From contig URDC01000002.1 in the NCBI GenBank assembly GCA_900546565.1, forward strand, positions 62,001 to 126,000: DNA of 64,000 nt, written 5' to 3'. The translations under genes were made by a program, and so were the position numbers. The notes beneath the pieces are model-generated. The model did not search any database. It was not told the origin of the DNA and saw only the letters and a list, made by a program, of their open reading frames with translations. Source of the DNA: an uncultured Opitutales bacterium (GTDB lineage Bacteria; Verrucomicrobiota; Verrucomicrobiia; Opitutales; Intestinicryptomonadaceae). Position 1 is the first letter of the stretch; the number at the start of each line of letters is the position of its first letter. Shown here in pieces: positions 44,867-54,078 of the stretch.

Positions 44867-44882
44867 AAATTCAAATCCAGAA

Positions 44883-45152
44883 TTAGAGCTTGATAGCTTT
44901 CGACCCCTTGAACTTGATAGCCTTTGAAGCCTTAATCTTGATCTTGGCTTTTGTCTGCGGGTTGATACCTGTGCGAGCCTTGCGGTTTACAACAGAGAAT
45001 GTACCAAAACCGATGAGCTGAACTTTTTTCTGCTTCTTGATACCGCCCTTGATAGCTTCGAGAACCGCATTCAATGCCTTTTCAGCGCATGCTTTGCTGG
45101 CGTCTTTGCCGAGCAATTTTTGGATTTCTTCTACGAGTTGTGCTTTATTCAT
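44883..45152 (-). CDS. HU/IHF-family DNA-binding protein
   Basis: An 89-residue nucleoid protein from ATG 45152, which gives the standard N-terminus MNKAQLVEEIQKLLG. It has the HU landmarks VQLIGFGTFSVVNRKARTGI and NPQT, where the DNA-intercalating proline loop lies, and a Lys-rich C-terminus (KIKIKASKAIKFKGSKAIKL). HU dimers bend DNA and assist recombination, replication and phage packaging. It sits between the defence island and a Mu-like packaging fragment, so it may be either a host gene or carried by a mobile element. Confidence 0.92.
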   Translation of the reverse strand: MNKAQLVEEIQKLLGKDASKACAEKALNAVLEAIKGGIKKQKKVQLIGFGTFSVVNRKARTGINPQTKAKIKIKASKAIKFKGSKAIKL

Positions 45153-45470
45153 ATCTATTATTTTTTTATTGTTATTATCTAGTGGAAAAACCCTTCTGAG
45201 GTAAACAATAAAAGGTGGTAAGCTCCCAAATTGCGCCCGTCGACACCGCTTTGACGGCATCTACACAAACGCGCAAGCAAGGTTGCCCCCCGTCTTTTAT
45301 TGGACATCACAGTAATCCAATAGGCTGGTCTGTCAATAAAAAAACCCTTATTTTTACGAAAAAAAATCCCATTCTTGGCGTTTTTCAGCGGGTTTTATAG
45401 AGGTTTATAGGCATTTTAGCCTTATTTTAAAGGGCTGGGAAATATAGCTGAACGAAAATTTGGAATATTT
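45153..45470. other. leader of the HU-like gene, no ORF
   Basis: It separates the phage terminase end from HU. It contains an inverted repeat TATTGGA (45298-45304) / TCCAATA (45316-45322), a possible operator. No gene is visible where the next phage gene (portal) would be expected. Confidence 0.5.
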
Positions 45471-46841
45471 TTACCAAATAAAGCCGAACTTCGGTTGCGG
45501 GGAAAGCGAAATCGACGCGCGGGAATCGGGCGAAGTTTGGCAGGCGTGATTCGCCAAAGCGAGTGCCCAAAATCTGTCGGAATGTCCGCTGCCGTCGCGC
45601 TCGGCGGTAAATCGCAATCCGCCGCCGACACCGTAGGTGCGCTTGATTTTATGCAAGTCGGCGATAACGTCGGGGTCGTCGGGGATTCGGATTTGGCATT
45701 TTTCGAAACGCTCTTTAAGTGGGTATGCCATAAGCTCCTTTGCGGACTGGGTAAAGCAAACGGGCTCGATTCGCGCCGAGCCATAGCGCGAAAGGGCGCG
45801 TTCGGCGAACTGGCGTCCGATGCCCGTGTTGTCGATGCACGCGCGCCGCAGTGATTTGTCGGAAAGGTAGGTGTGCAGGTATGACTCCTGCTCGGCGAAC
45901 GGGATATTTTTGAAAGCCTTGACATCGCGCGTATAGAGGACATCGCCGGAGTGTTCGAGAAGCCAGAAGACGGTCAAGTCGCTCGTGCGCCCAATGTCGA
46001 CACCCAAGTAGAGCGGGTTTGCGCGGGAAATCGGCGCGCGCCACGCCTCGGGGGTCGAAGCGGGAGCGTAGACGCATTTTTCGATGAGTTCGAACGGCAA
46101 AAAACGCTCGTCCTCGGCGGAGGGCACGCACATATATTCCTGTAAAAACATGGACTCGTCGGCGCAGGAATTTTTGATGAAATCGAAGTATTGAGCCTCG
46201 TCCATTTGGGAGATTTCGCTCTCGGGCGGAAGGGCGGCTTTGAGTTTGGAAAGCAGCCCCTGCTCCAAGGCGTCCTGCAATGTTGTGCGGTGCAACGACA
46301 CGCGCTTGGGGTTGCCGCCGTAGCGGGCTTCCTCGATTAGTTTGTTGAAAAAGCTGTCCCTGCCTCGGTGGGTTGAGATTATTTCGATATTGCCGCCCCA
46401 CGTTATGCCCGGCATTGAAATTGCGTAGAGTTTTTCGGGGTCGGGGTGGAGGGCGAATTCGTCGAGAACGCGGTCGCCGCGCTTGCCCGCCTGCGCGTCG
46501 GGGTTGGAAGACATCGACCAGATGCGCGAGCCGTCGGAGAACTCCAACGAAGCGCAATCTCCGCCCGAAACGAGCGGCGAGCCCGTCCACTCTGAAACGG
46601 CAATATTCATAATTTTTGCGAACTCGCGGCAATCGCGTATGAAAAGCCGCGCCTGCAATTCGTCGCGCGAGCTCACCCACGAATCGCGCGGCCTGCCGCG
46701 GTTGGCGGCGTGGACGCGGACAAGGCGGTAGGCGGTCGTCCAACTCATGCCTATTTGGCGCGATTTTTCCATAATTTTTATGCGCGAATCGTCGAGAATC
46801 CACTTTTTTTGATAGGGAAGAAAAAACGGCTGTTTTTGCAT
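45471..46841 (-). CDS. Mu-like phage terminase large subunit (gp28 type)
   Basis: A 456-residue packaging motor. The ATPase part has a Walker A variant EKSRQIGMSWTTAYRL (about residues 24-39), Walker B RVLDEFAL and a GNIEIISTHRG coupling motif. The RNase H-like nuclease follows with acidic residues in YLGVDIGRTSDLTVFW, ACIDNTGIG and SDRFWALALANH. All catalytic positions I can judge are intact. The protein resembles Mu gp28-type terminases. Downstream, where Mu-like phages have the portal gene, there is only the HU leader, so the module is cut here. Confidence 0.82.
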   Translation of the reverse strand: MQKQPFFLPYQKKWILDDSRIKIMEKSRQIGMSWTTAYRLVRVHAANRGRPRDSWVSSRDELQARLFIRDCREFAKIMNIAVSEWTGSPLVSGGDCASLEFSDGSRIWSMSSNPDAQAGKRGDRVLDEFALHPDPEKLYAISMPGITWGGNIEIISTHRGRDSFFNKLIEEARYGGNPKRVSLHRTTLQDALEQGLLSKLKAALPPESEISQMDEAQYFDFIKNSCADESMFLQEYMCVPSAEDERFLPFELIEKCVYAPASTPEAWRAPISRANPLYLGVDIGRTSDLTVFWLLEHSGDVLYTRDVKAFKNIPFAEQESYLHTYLSDKSLRRACIDNTGIGRQFAERALSRYGSARIEPVCFTQSAKELMAYPLKERFEKCQIRIPDDPDVIADLHKIKRTYGVGGGLRFTAERDGSGHSDRFWALALANHACQTSPDSRASISLSPQPKFGFIW

Positions 46842-46869
46842 TTTTTTGATTTCGGTTGTCGGAAATTTT

Positions 46870-47328
46870 TTAGAGAAGTTTTAGAGCCGACTCGATTTTC
46901 GCGACAGTGTCTTCGGAGAGCGTGCCCGTTTTTGCGTCGGGCGAATCGGCAGAAGCGGCGATTGTCGAAATCTTGCTTTCGAAATTCGCAAGCTGTGTGC
47001 GAGAAGACGCCAATTTTTGAACGATGCCCGAAACCGACGCAAGAGACTCTTCGTCGAGTTCCGGATTAGAGCTGAGGTAGTCGAATAGGATTTCCCAGAG
47101 GATTTCCACCGACGCCATTGCCGCGTCCATTTTCGCGTTTTTACAGAGTCGGTCGGCGGCGGACTTAGCCTTGCGGATTCGCTCGATTTGGATTGAAAGT
47201 TTTTTGCGTCCGCGCCCGCGCTCGGCAACAGCACGTTCTGCTGCGGCGCAGTTTGCGGGCGAACCAGCCTCGGAAGGCGCGGCGCATTCGGAGGAAGGAA
47301 GCGTTAAAAAATCTTCGGACTGGGACAT
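46870..47328 (-). CDS. phage protein in the Mu gp27 (small terminase) position
   Basis: A 152-residue protein from ATG 47328; the longer frame upstream would invade the preceding gene. A low-complexity N-terminus is followed by a basic helix (GRGRKKLSIQIERIRKAKSA) and a helical body. It is not recognisable by sequence alone, but its place directly before the gp28-like gene is that of Mu gp27/DUF3486, the DNA-binding terminase partner. Function is inferred from order. Confidence 0.6.
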   Translation of the reverse strand: MSQSEDFLTLPSSECAAPSEAGSPANCAAAERAVAERGRGRKKLSIQIERIRKAKSAADRLCKNAKMDAAMASVEILWEILFDYLSSNPELDEESLASVSGIVQKLASSRTQLANFESKISTIAASADSPDAKTGTLSEDTVAKIESALKLL

Positions 47329-47330
47329 AG

Positions 47331-47603
47331 TTATTTTTCTCCCGACATAAGGTAATCCAAGCCCGCGGCGGTTATGCGCAGGCGTTTTAAATTCGGGCAA
47401 AGCTCGGACGGAGTTTCGGCTATGAAGCCGCGTTCGCGCAGGTAGGCGGTCTCGCGGACGAAGTCGGACTCGGAGGGGTTGAACTCGGCGCGGACGAGTC
47501 CGTCGTAGAGCGAGCGAGGCCAGAGCGAAGCCGGATATGCGGCTTCAAGCTGCGAAAGAATTGCGGTGCGCAGCAGGAAAACGCCGTTGGTTTCGCCGTT
47601 CAT
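47331..47603 (-). CDS. small winged-helix phage protein (VpaChn25_0724-like)
   Basis: A 90-residue protein from ATG 47603, chosen because AGGAGG precedes it by four bases and the ATG overlaps the upstream stop (ATGA). The pattern ESDFVRETAYLRERGFIAE then LKRLRITAAGLDYLMSG is a winged helix like the small proteins preceding the terminase genes in Mu-like prophages. Confidence 0.68.
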   Translation of the reverse strand: MNGETNGVFLLRTAILSQLEAAYPASLWPRSLYDGLVRAEFNPSESDFVRETAYLRERGFIAETPSELCPNLKRLRITAAGLDYLMSGEK

Positions 47604-48007
47604 TTGCCCTCCTTGCATTTCAAAATTATGCGGTCGGTTTTGATTGAAAGCTCGGATATGCGCTGGTTTGCCGCCGAGCACTGCGCGATTAGCGAGCTTA
47701 TGTTCTGGGCATTTTTGCCAATCATATCGCGCGTTTCGGCGAAAGTGCGCTGGTAGTATTTTACCATTGCGCGGGTTTCCTCCTTTATCTCCAAGCGCAG
47801 CGAGCGCAAGTCCTGAACGTGGTCGGAAACCATTTTGACGATTTCCGCGCGGGTTTTCTCCATCTGCGCGTGCGTGACGTAGGTGAGTTTGGGATCCGGA
47901 TTTTCCTTCAACTGGTCGCGGATTTTCAAAATGAGATAATACGCCCCCAAGAGGGACGTGAGGGACATCAAACTTGTTCCTATTATTTCTGGATTGTTTA
48001 TATTCAT
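47600..48007 (-). CDS. DUF2730-like phage membrane protein (Mu gp25 position)
   Basis: A 135-residue protein with one N-terminal membrane helix (IGTSLMSLTSLLGAYYLILK) and a long helical coiled region rich in heptads. This is the layout of DUF2730 proteins, Mu gp25, found at the head of the late packaging block. First visible gene of the fragment; the region upstream is already chromosomal (divergent DUF1080 gene). Confidence 0.65.
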   Translation of the reverse strand: MNINNPEIIGTSLMSLTSLLGAYYLILKIRDQLKENPDPKLTYVTHAQMEKTRAEIVKMVSDHVQDLRSLRLEIKEETRAMVKYYQRTFAETRDMIGKNAQNISSLIAQCSAANQRISELSIKTDRIILKCKEGK

Positions 48008-48121
48008 AGAAATCCGTTTATATCACCGCGTCTGCGGGGCGGCAAAATAACTTTTGAAGATTTGGATAAACGCGCGCTTTTTATGTTGACTGCCGCCCGA
48101 AAACGCCGAGACTTCCCGTTG

Positions 48122-48853
48122 ATGAACACATCTAAATACACAAAAAAACTGGCATCGTGTTTTGCCGCCGCCGCGCTTATAATCGGCGCGTTCGGTTGTG
48201 CGCAAGACAAAACCGTCCGCAACGGCGACACCTGCGCGGCGCAATGGCAACCGCTTTTCAATGCGGACTTGTCGAACGCTATCTACGACAAGTCGGTTTG
48301 GAGCGTCGGCAAAGACGGCGTTATGCGGGCGACGAAAGACGATATTATCTTCACCGACAGGGACTATCAAAACTTCGAGCTTGAACTCGAATTCAGGATT
48401 GTGGCGAAGTCCAACAGCGGCGTTGTAATCTACTGCACCGACGCAAAGGACTGGATTCCCAACTCGATTGAAATCCAGATTGCCGACAGTTCCTGCAAGG
48501 AATTCGGCAGGCCCAGACACAACTGCGCGAGCATTTTCGGGCACGTCGACTCTGAATTCGACACGCGTCTGCCGTTCGGGCAATGGCAGAAGATGAAAAT
48601 CCGCGCGGTCGGGCAGCGAATCGACGTGTGGCTTAACGGCAGGCACGCCTCGACCATGGATATGTCGCAATGGACGGACAACAAGCTCACGCCCAGGGGC
48701 GAGAAAATTCCGTCGTGGCTTACAAAGCACAAGAAGTGCGAAATGCCGACGGTCGGCAAAATCGGTTTGCAGGGCAAGCACGGCAATGCCGAAACTGACT
48801 TCCGCAATGTAAAAATCAGGCTTTTGGACTGTCCGAAAGCCGCCGCAAAGTAG
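48122..48853 (+). CDS. DUF1080 (3-keto-disaccharide hydrolase type) lipoprotein
   Basis: A 243-residue exported protein from ATG 48122, chosen to place the signal at the N-terminus: basic start, hydrophobic core and a lipobox-like AFGC. The body is a concanavalin-like beta-sandwich of DUF1080: NFELELEFRIVAKSNSGVVI, WIPNSIEIQIADSS, GQWQKMKIRAVGQRIDVWLN and IGLQGKHGNAETDFRNVKIR. Members act on oxidised sugars or bind glycans and are abundant in Planctomycetota, Verrucomicrobiota and Bacteroidota. It has its own terminator. Confidence 0.85.
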   Translation: MNTSKYTKKLASCFAAAALIIGAFGCAQDKTVRNGDTCAAQWQPLFNADLSNAIYDKSVWSVGKDGVMRATKDDIIFTDRDYQNFELELEFRIVAKSNSGVVIYCTDAKDWIPNSIEIQIADSSCKEFGRPRHNCASIFGHVDSEFDTRLPFGQWQKMKIRAVGQRIDVWLNGRHASTMDMSQWTDNKLTPRGEKIPSWLTKHKKCEMPTVGKIGLQGKHGNAETDFRNVKIRLLDCPKAAAK

Positions 48854-48875
48854 TCGGGAAACGCCGAGATTTTTT

Positions 48876-48906
48876 AAGACGCCGAAATTTTGTTTCGGCG
48901 TTTTTT
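48876..48906 (+). terminator. terminator of the DUF1080 gene
   Basis: ACGCCGAAA (48879-48887), loop, TTTCGGCGT (48893-48901), then T5. Confidence 0.85.
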
Positions 48907-48971
48907 ATGCCGTGTGCGGAGTGTGGGGTTGGCGGCGGCAAAGTCGCGCCTTGGTTGCGAATTCGGTAAAA

Positions 48972-48985
48972 CTACAAAATTGTAG
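48972..48985. promoter_or_regulatory. palindrome upstream of glnN
   Basis: CTACAA-AA-TTGTAG at 48972-48985, about 160 bp before the glnN ATG; operator-like. Confidence 0.35.
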
Positions 48986-49146
48986 CTTTATAGTGTTGCA
49001 ATTTTTGCGGGTTTAAAAACAATAGTTGCGCATATTTGGATATGTCGGTCGAATGCCCGCAGAATCCGCCCGCGGAGCGAGCAAATACGCGGGGGCAAGT
49101 CTTGTCGGGCGCGGCGGCGCAGGAGAAAATCAAACGCAGAAATTTT

Positions 49147-51279
49147 ATGAATCCCAGAAAAAAAGCATTGGCAAAAATCAACGAAGTCTCGCACTCATAC
49201 GAAAATGTCGAAAAACCGTATGATGTCGACAACGAATTCGGAAGAAACTCGTTCGGCATTCGCGCCATGGAAGACTATCTTTCGAAGCCCATTTACAAAA
49301 AGCTGATGGAGACTATCGAAAAGGGCGTCCAGCTCGACCCCGCCGTCGCCGACGACGTCGCGCACGCGATGAAAATCTGGGCTATGCAAAAGGGTGCGAC
49401 GCACTACACGCACTGGTTCTTTCCCCTGACGGGCACCAGCGCGGAAAAGCACGATTCGTTCATTGACCCCGCCCCCGAAGGCAAGGCGATTACGCGCTTT
49501 TCAGGCAAGAATTTGATTATGGGCGAATCGGACGCGTCGAGTTTTCCCTCGGGCGGTTTGCGCTCGACTTTCGAAGCGCGCGGCTACACCGCATGGGACC
49601 CCACAAGCCCCGCATTCATCAAGCGCGTTGGCGGCGTGCCGACGCTGTGCATTCCGACGCTGTTTCTTTCATACACGGGCGAAGTCCTCGACAAGAAAAC
49701 GCCCCTTTTGCGTTCCATACAAGTGCTCAGCCGCCAAGTAAAGCGCGTTGTGAAGTTCTTCGGATTCACCGGCGACGAAAAGGTTTCGGTGACGCTCGGG
49801 GCGGAGCAGGAATATTTTCTCATCGACAAAAACCTCGCCGCGCTGCGCCCCGACCTCACGCAGGCGGGCAGGACGCTTTTCGGCGCGCCGCCGCAAAAAC
49901 ACCAGCAGCTTGACGACCACTATTACGGACAAATCAAGCCCCGCATTCTCAGTTTTATGCACGAGCTCGACACCGAGCTCTGGAAGCTCGGCATTCCAGC
50001 AAAGACGCGCCACAACGAAGTCGCCCCCGCGCAATTTGAAATCGCGCCCGTCTTCGAAGACCTCAATCTGGCGACCGACCACAACATTATGCTGATGGAA
50101 ATCTTGCGCAACACCGCGGAAAAACACGGGCTTGCGTGTCTGCTTCATGAAAAGCCGTTCGCTGGCATAAACGGGTCGGGCAAGCACAACAACTGGTCGA
50201 TTTCAATCGGCGAGACGAATATGCTAAACCCCGGCAAGACGCCGCACGAAAACGCGCTGTTTTTGACGACGCTCTGCGCGGTGATTCAGGCCGTCGACAA
50301 GCACGGCGATCTGCTGCGCTCCACGACCGCGAGCGCGGGCAACGACCACCGTCTGGGCGCAAACGAAGCGCCTCCGGCAATCATCTCGATTTTCCTCGGC
50401 GACCAGCTTGCGGACATCGTAAACCAGATTGAGGCGGGCGGCGTTTTGAAGTCGAAATCGAACAAGACTATCAAGGTTGGTGTCGAGCAGCTATCGTCGA
50501 TTTCGTGCGACGCCACCGACCGCAACCGCACAAGTCCCTTTGCGTTTACGGGCAACAAGTTCGAATTCCGCGCGGTAGGTTCGTCGCAATCGTGCGCGAG
50601 CCCCAACATCATTTTGAATACGATTGTCGCCGAAGCCTTCGACGACATTGCAACGAAGCTTGAAGCCCTGCCCAAGGAAAATTTCCAGAAGGGGCTGCAA
50701 GAAATATTAAAAAACATCATTAAAAATCACAAACGTATTATTTTTAACGGCGACGGATACAAGGATGAGTGGAAGAAGGAAGCCGCAAAGCGCGGATTGC
50801 CCAACTTGGCGACCACACCCGAAGCCATTGAGCCGCTTGTAGACAAGTCCAACATTGCGCTTTTCGAAAAATACGGGGTCTTCAACGAAAACGAAATGGT
50901 TTCGCGCCACGAAGTTTTCCTTGAAGAATACTGCAAAAAAGTTCAAATCGAAGCCGAACTTTCATTGCAAATGGCAAAGACGATGATTTTGCCCGCAGTC
51001 GCGAAGTTCGCAAAATCGACGGGCGACGCCGCCGAAGTGTTTGTCCGCGCGAAGCTCAAAAGCCCGTTCGACGACATACTTGTCGAGCTTTCCGAGTTGT
51101 CTCAAAAGCTTGCCCGCGCGATTGCCCGCATGGAAAAGGTTGCGCATCCCGAAAAATCGGCGAAAGACAAGATAGCCGCGATGTCCGAGTTGCGCGCCGC
51201 AGTCGACGCCCTCGAACTCGTTGTCGACGACGACCTCTGGCCGCTCCCCAAATACTCCGAGCTCCTCTTTGCCTACTAG
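49147..51279 (+). CDS. glnN: type III glutamine synthetase
   Basis: A 710-residue GSIII, which makes glutamine from glutamate, ammonia and ATP. The start at 49147 gives MNPRKKALAKINEV, matching family N-termini. Family landmarks: WFFPLTGTSAEKHDSF, LGAEQEYFLID, APAQFEIAPVFED, NGSGKHNNWSISIG for the active-site loop, and SAGNDHRLGANEAPPAIIS. GSIII is larger than GSI and works as a dodecamer; it is typical of Bacteroides and PVC-group bacteria. Monocistronic, with an upstream palindrome that may be a nitrogen-control site. Confidence 0.95.
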   Translation: MNPRKKALAKINEVSHSYENVEKPYDVDNEFGRNSFGIRAMEDYLSKPIYKKLMETIEKGVQLDPAVADDVAHAMKIWAMQKGATHYTHWFFPLTGTSAEKHDSFIDPAPEGKAITRFSGKNLIMGESDASSFPSGGLRSTFEARGYTAWDPTSPAFIKRVGGVPTLCIPTLFLSYTGEVLDKKTPLLRSIQVLSRQVKRVVKFFGFTGDEKVSVTLGAEQEYFLIDKNLAALRPDLTQAGRTLFGAPPQKHQQLDDHYYGQIKPRILSFMHELDTELWKLGIPAKTRHNEVAPAQFEIAPVFEDLNLATDHNIMLMEILRNTAEKHGLACLLHEKPFAGINGSGKHNNWSISIGETNMLNPGKTPHENALFLTTLCAVIQAVDKHGDLLRSTTASAGNDHRLGANEAPPAIISIFLGDQLADIVNQIEAGGVLKSKSNKTIKVGVEQLSSISCDATDRNRTSPFAFTGNKFEFRAVGSSQSCASPNIILNTIVAEAFDDIATKLEALPKENFQKGLQEILKNIIKNHKRIIFNGDGYKDEWKKEAAKRGLPNLATTPEAIEPLVDKSNIALFEKYGVFNENEMVSRHEVFLEEYCKKVQIEAELSLQMAKTMILPAVAKFAKSTGDAAEVFVRAKLKSPFDDILVELSELSQKLARAIARMEKVAHPEKSAKDKIAAMSELRAAVDALELVVDDDLWPLPKYSELLFAY

Positions 51280-51788
51280 CGCGGGAACGAGTTCCAGCCC
51301 GCTGGGCGGGGTTCCATTATTCGATAAGCGGCGCGGTTGGCTTTCAGCCAATTTCCGCTTTACGTTTTGATTAAAGCTGTGTCTTCGGCGTCGGCTTGTG
51401 ATACTCGGCAGTGCTACCCGCACTGCCTTTTATGTTTATATACGCATTGCGCAAAGCGCAATAGCTGCGTTGCGGTAAACTGAAAGATTTTTCAAAATAG
51501 AAGAGTGGGGCATAAGTTTTTTTTGGGATTGCATAAAAAAATGCGAAGTTGACTTTTAGGTGGTTTTTGCTTTAACGGATACCTCGGTTTGCCTAACCAA
51601 AAACTCAACTTCAATAAATAATCAAAGTGCATTGGCGTAGCCAATCGCGCCCGTCAAAAACTCTACTTAAAAAAATAATCAAAGGCGCAAATTGCCTTTG
51701 GCAATTCGCCGCCAATCAAAGACTCTACTTTAACAAATAATCAAAGCGCATTGGCGCAGCCAATCGCGCCACTTTCGGAGCTATAAAA
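51280..51788. repeat. repeat-filled intergenic region (palindromic family, cluster 1)
   Basis: No ORF of note. The right half holds three ~60-bp direct repeat units (51603-51660, 51661-51720, 51721-51780), each with an AATAATCAAAG-type lead and a hairpin: ATTGGCGTAGCCAAT (51631-51645), ATTGCCTTTGGCAAT (51691-51705), ATTGGCGCAGCCAAT (51750-51764). The left half has looser palindromes such as TTGGCTTTCAGCCAA and ATTGCGCAAAGCGCAAT. Confidence 0.75.
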
Positions 51789-53795
51789 ATGGAGAAATTT
51801 TTGGAAAGAATCGAAAAATTGGCAAAAAACGGAAAAATCGCGGAAGATTGTCGGGAGAGAATTTTCGAGGAATTCAAGCCCGATTTGGAAAAATCGGAGC
51901 GCAATAAACGGACAGTCGCGGGAATTTTCGTCTTCGCATTGACGGCGGCTCTGCTGGCTGTGGGCGCGCAGATTTTCATCGTCGACGTGTGGCATCTGCT
52001 GGGTAAGAATACGCAGACGGCTGTGGCGTTTCTTCCGCTGATTGCGTCGGTCGCGTGCGCGGTCGCGGCAGTCAAAAAGAACGCCGCAATCCAGTGGCGC
52101 GAGGCGGCGGCGGTCTTCAACGTCATCGGCGTAATCTGCGCGATTGGCGTTTCGGCAAGCATTTGGCAGGTTGAAGGCTCGAGGGCGGATTTTATGGCGA
52201 CGGTGTTTTTGCTGACGTTCCCTGTGGTTGCGGTGCTGGGCTCGGGTATCGGCGCGCTTTGCTGCGCAATCTTAGCCGCCGCGTTAGCGTTGGATAATTC
52301 GGATTCGTTTACGTTTTGCGGAAGTTTTAGGGTTTGGGCGGCCTGCGGGCTGCTGATTTCGGGCGCGTTCTGCGCCGCGCACGCGTTGCGGGGCGAAAAG
52401 AGTTTCTACGCGGCGGCGATATTCGCGGCGGCAGTCTTCCCCGCTTCGTTCTGCAACGCCTGCGACTTCCCGCGCTTCCTAAATTTCGTGTTTTTGTCGT
52501 GCGCATACGGCGCGATTGCCGCGTTTTCGACGCGTCGAAACCTCTTCGTTCTGCGCCCCGTAATTTTGGCGTGCGTGATTTTGCTGCTCGAATTCAACAC
52601 CGCGACGGGCATCTTCAAGCCCGAAAAACTTTCCGTCGACTGGTGGCTGATTGGCGCGAGCGCGGCGGCGTTGCTGCTTTGGGGATACGAGTTTTTCCGC
52701 GCGATTCGACGCAAGTCGGAGTGTTGGGCAACGCTGCTAATCTCGCTGATTGCGCCGCTGGGCGCGGGCGTGTTTGCGGCGTTCTGCGCGTCGGGAACGT
52801 CGGAGTGGCTGTGTTACGCGTCGGCGTTGTTTTCGGCGGGAATCGGACTTGCGGCATTGGCGGTCGCGCTGAAAAAATCGTCGAATGCGACATTCTGGGC
52901 GGGGTTCGCGATTCTGGTTGCGACGCTCATCACGCTCTGGCTCAACGACGGCGAACAATTCGCGGTCTGGACGCGTTCGGGCATTCTGATTGTCTCGGGC
53001 GCGGGCGTGGCGGTTGTCGGACTGCGGGCGTTCAAGAGCGGGTTTGCGAAAATCAAAATCGGCAAGCCCGAACGCGAAGCCGAACCCGAAAGCGGGCTTG
53101 AAAAAATCGTCCGCACAATCGAGAACGCCCTCCGCAAGACGCCCGCCGTGTGGGGACTGCTTGCGGTTATATTCGCGGCGCAGATTGCCCTGCCCGCGCA
53201 TTCGATTGCCGACATCGCCGAAAAAACGCGCAACGGACTGACGATGAAATTCGAAATCAAGGAATCGATGTTCAGAACGCGCGGAACGTATGTGTGGGTC
53301 TATGCAAAAGTTCCGCGGACAAAGTATACAACAAAGCTTGAATGCGTCGAAAAAGCGTTGGAAAAGCGCAAGGACAAAAATTCGAAAAACGAAAAAATCT
53401 GGGTTTACAACAACGGAAAAATTCCCGTGGCGTTCGAAATCGGGCGCGACGGATTCGCCCGAGTTTCCGCCTATGGCGACGCCGCGAAAGACGCGAACTT
53501 CAAAGCCGACTTGCGCGTAAGTTTCTTCGATCCGAGAACAGGCGAAATCGAGTTTGAACATATCGGTAAAAAATTCAATGCCGCACAAAGAACGCTCGAC
53601 AGCTTCGAACCCGACTTCAAAAAAATCCGCGACTGGGAAAGGCACAGTTCGGAGGTAATCGACGGCAAAGTCGGCGAGCGCGAGCCCTCGCTCAAAAGCA
53701 AAGGCACGTTCGCCGTCCTCACCCTCACGCGCGACGGCAAATTCGTTATCAACAATCTCTGCCTCTTCAAAAATTTTGTAGACTCGGGTTTTTAA
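51789..53795 (+). CDS. DUF2157-family integral membrane protein
   Basis: A 668-residue protein. The N-terminus is a soluble helical DUF2157 segment (EKFLERIEKLAKNGKIAED), then at least ten membrane helices from about residue 45 to 480, and a soluble C-terminal ~170-residue domain rich in beta strands. In related proteins this C-terminal part is the GDYXXLXY domain; here MKFEIKESMFRTRGTYVWVY begins it. Function is unknown. Not linked to its neighbours; both flanks are repeat arrays. Confidence 0.75.
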   Translation: MEKFLERIEKLAKNGKIAEDCRERIFEEFKPDLEKSERNKRTVAGIFVFALTAALLAVGAQIFIVDVWHLLGKNTQTAVAFLPLIASVACAVAAVKKNAAIQWREAAAVFNVIGVICAIGVSASIWQVEGSRADFMATVFLLTFPVVAVLGSGIGALCCAILAAALALDNSDSFTFCGSFRVWAACGLLISGAFCAAHALRGEKSFYAAAIFAAAVFPASFCNACDFPRFLNFVFLSCAYGAIAAFSTRRNLFVLRPVILACVILLLEFNTATGIFKPEKLSVDWWLIGASAAALLLWGYEFFRAIRRKSECWATLLISLIAPLGAGVFAAFCASGTSEWLCYASALFSAGIGLAALAVALKKSSNATFWAGFAILVATLITLWLNDGEQFAVWTRSGILIVSGAGVAVVGLRAFKSGFAKIKIGKPEREAEPESGLEKIVRTIENALRKTPAVWGLLAVIFAAQIALPAHSIADIAEKTRNGLTMKFEIKESMFRTRGTYVWVYAKVPRTKYTTKLECVEKALEKRKDKNSKNEKIWVYNNGKIPVAFEIGRDGFARVSAYGDAAKDANFKADLRVSFFDPRTGEIEFEHIGKKFNAAQRTLDSFEPDFKKIRDWERHSSEVIDGKVGEREPSLKSKGTFAVLTLTRDGKFVINNLCLFKNFVDSGF

Positions 53796-53808
53796 ATATT
53801 TGGAAGCG

Positions 53809-53898
53809 GCGCGGATTTTTTACATGACGGGCACGGGCGCGGATTTTTTACATGACGGGCACAGGCGCGGATTTTTTACATGACGGGCACAGGCGCGG
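53809..53898. repeat. tandem array of repeat-family tails
   Basis: Three copies in tandem, period about 28 bp, of GCGCGGATTTTTTACATGAC followed by GGGCAC. Reverse complemented, this is the conserved tail (GTGCCCGTCATTTAAAA) of the palindromic family. A hairpin ATTGCTTCGCAAT follows at about 53899-53911. Confidence 0.8.
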
Positions 53899-54078
53899 AT
53901 TGCTTCGCAATGTCCGCTTTGCTTTAACAAATGCCCCGCCTTTGGGGGAATGGCGGAGATTTTGCGCGGACGCGCAAACCGCCATCGGGAGCTTTGCCTT
54001 CGCGCCAGTGCACGTCATAAAAAATATTGACTAAGGGGAGGGAAATGGGATAATCCCGCGGAATAGAATTTTAGTAAA

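Noticed and set aside
45715..46803. 362-residue minus-strand ORF overlapping the terminase
   Set aside because: An alternative frame of the GC-rich terminase gene, Arg/His-rich and without motifs.
53809..53911. Possible CRISPR array
   Set aside because: Repeats are direct and contiguous with no spacers of regular size, and no cas gene is present; they are tails of the palindromic family.
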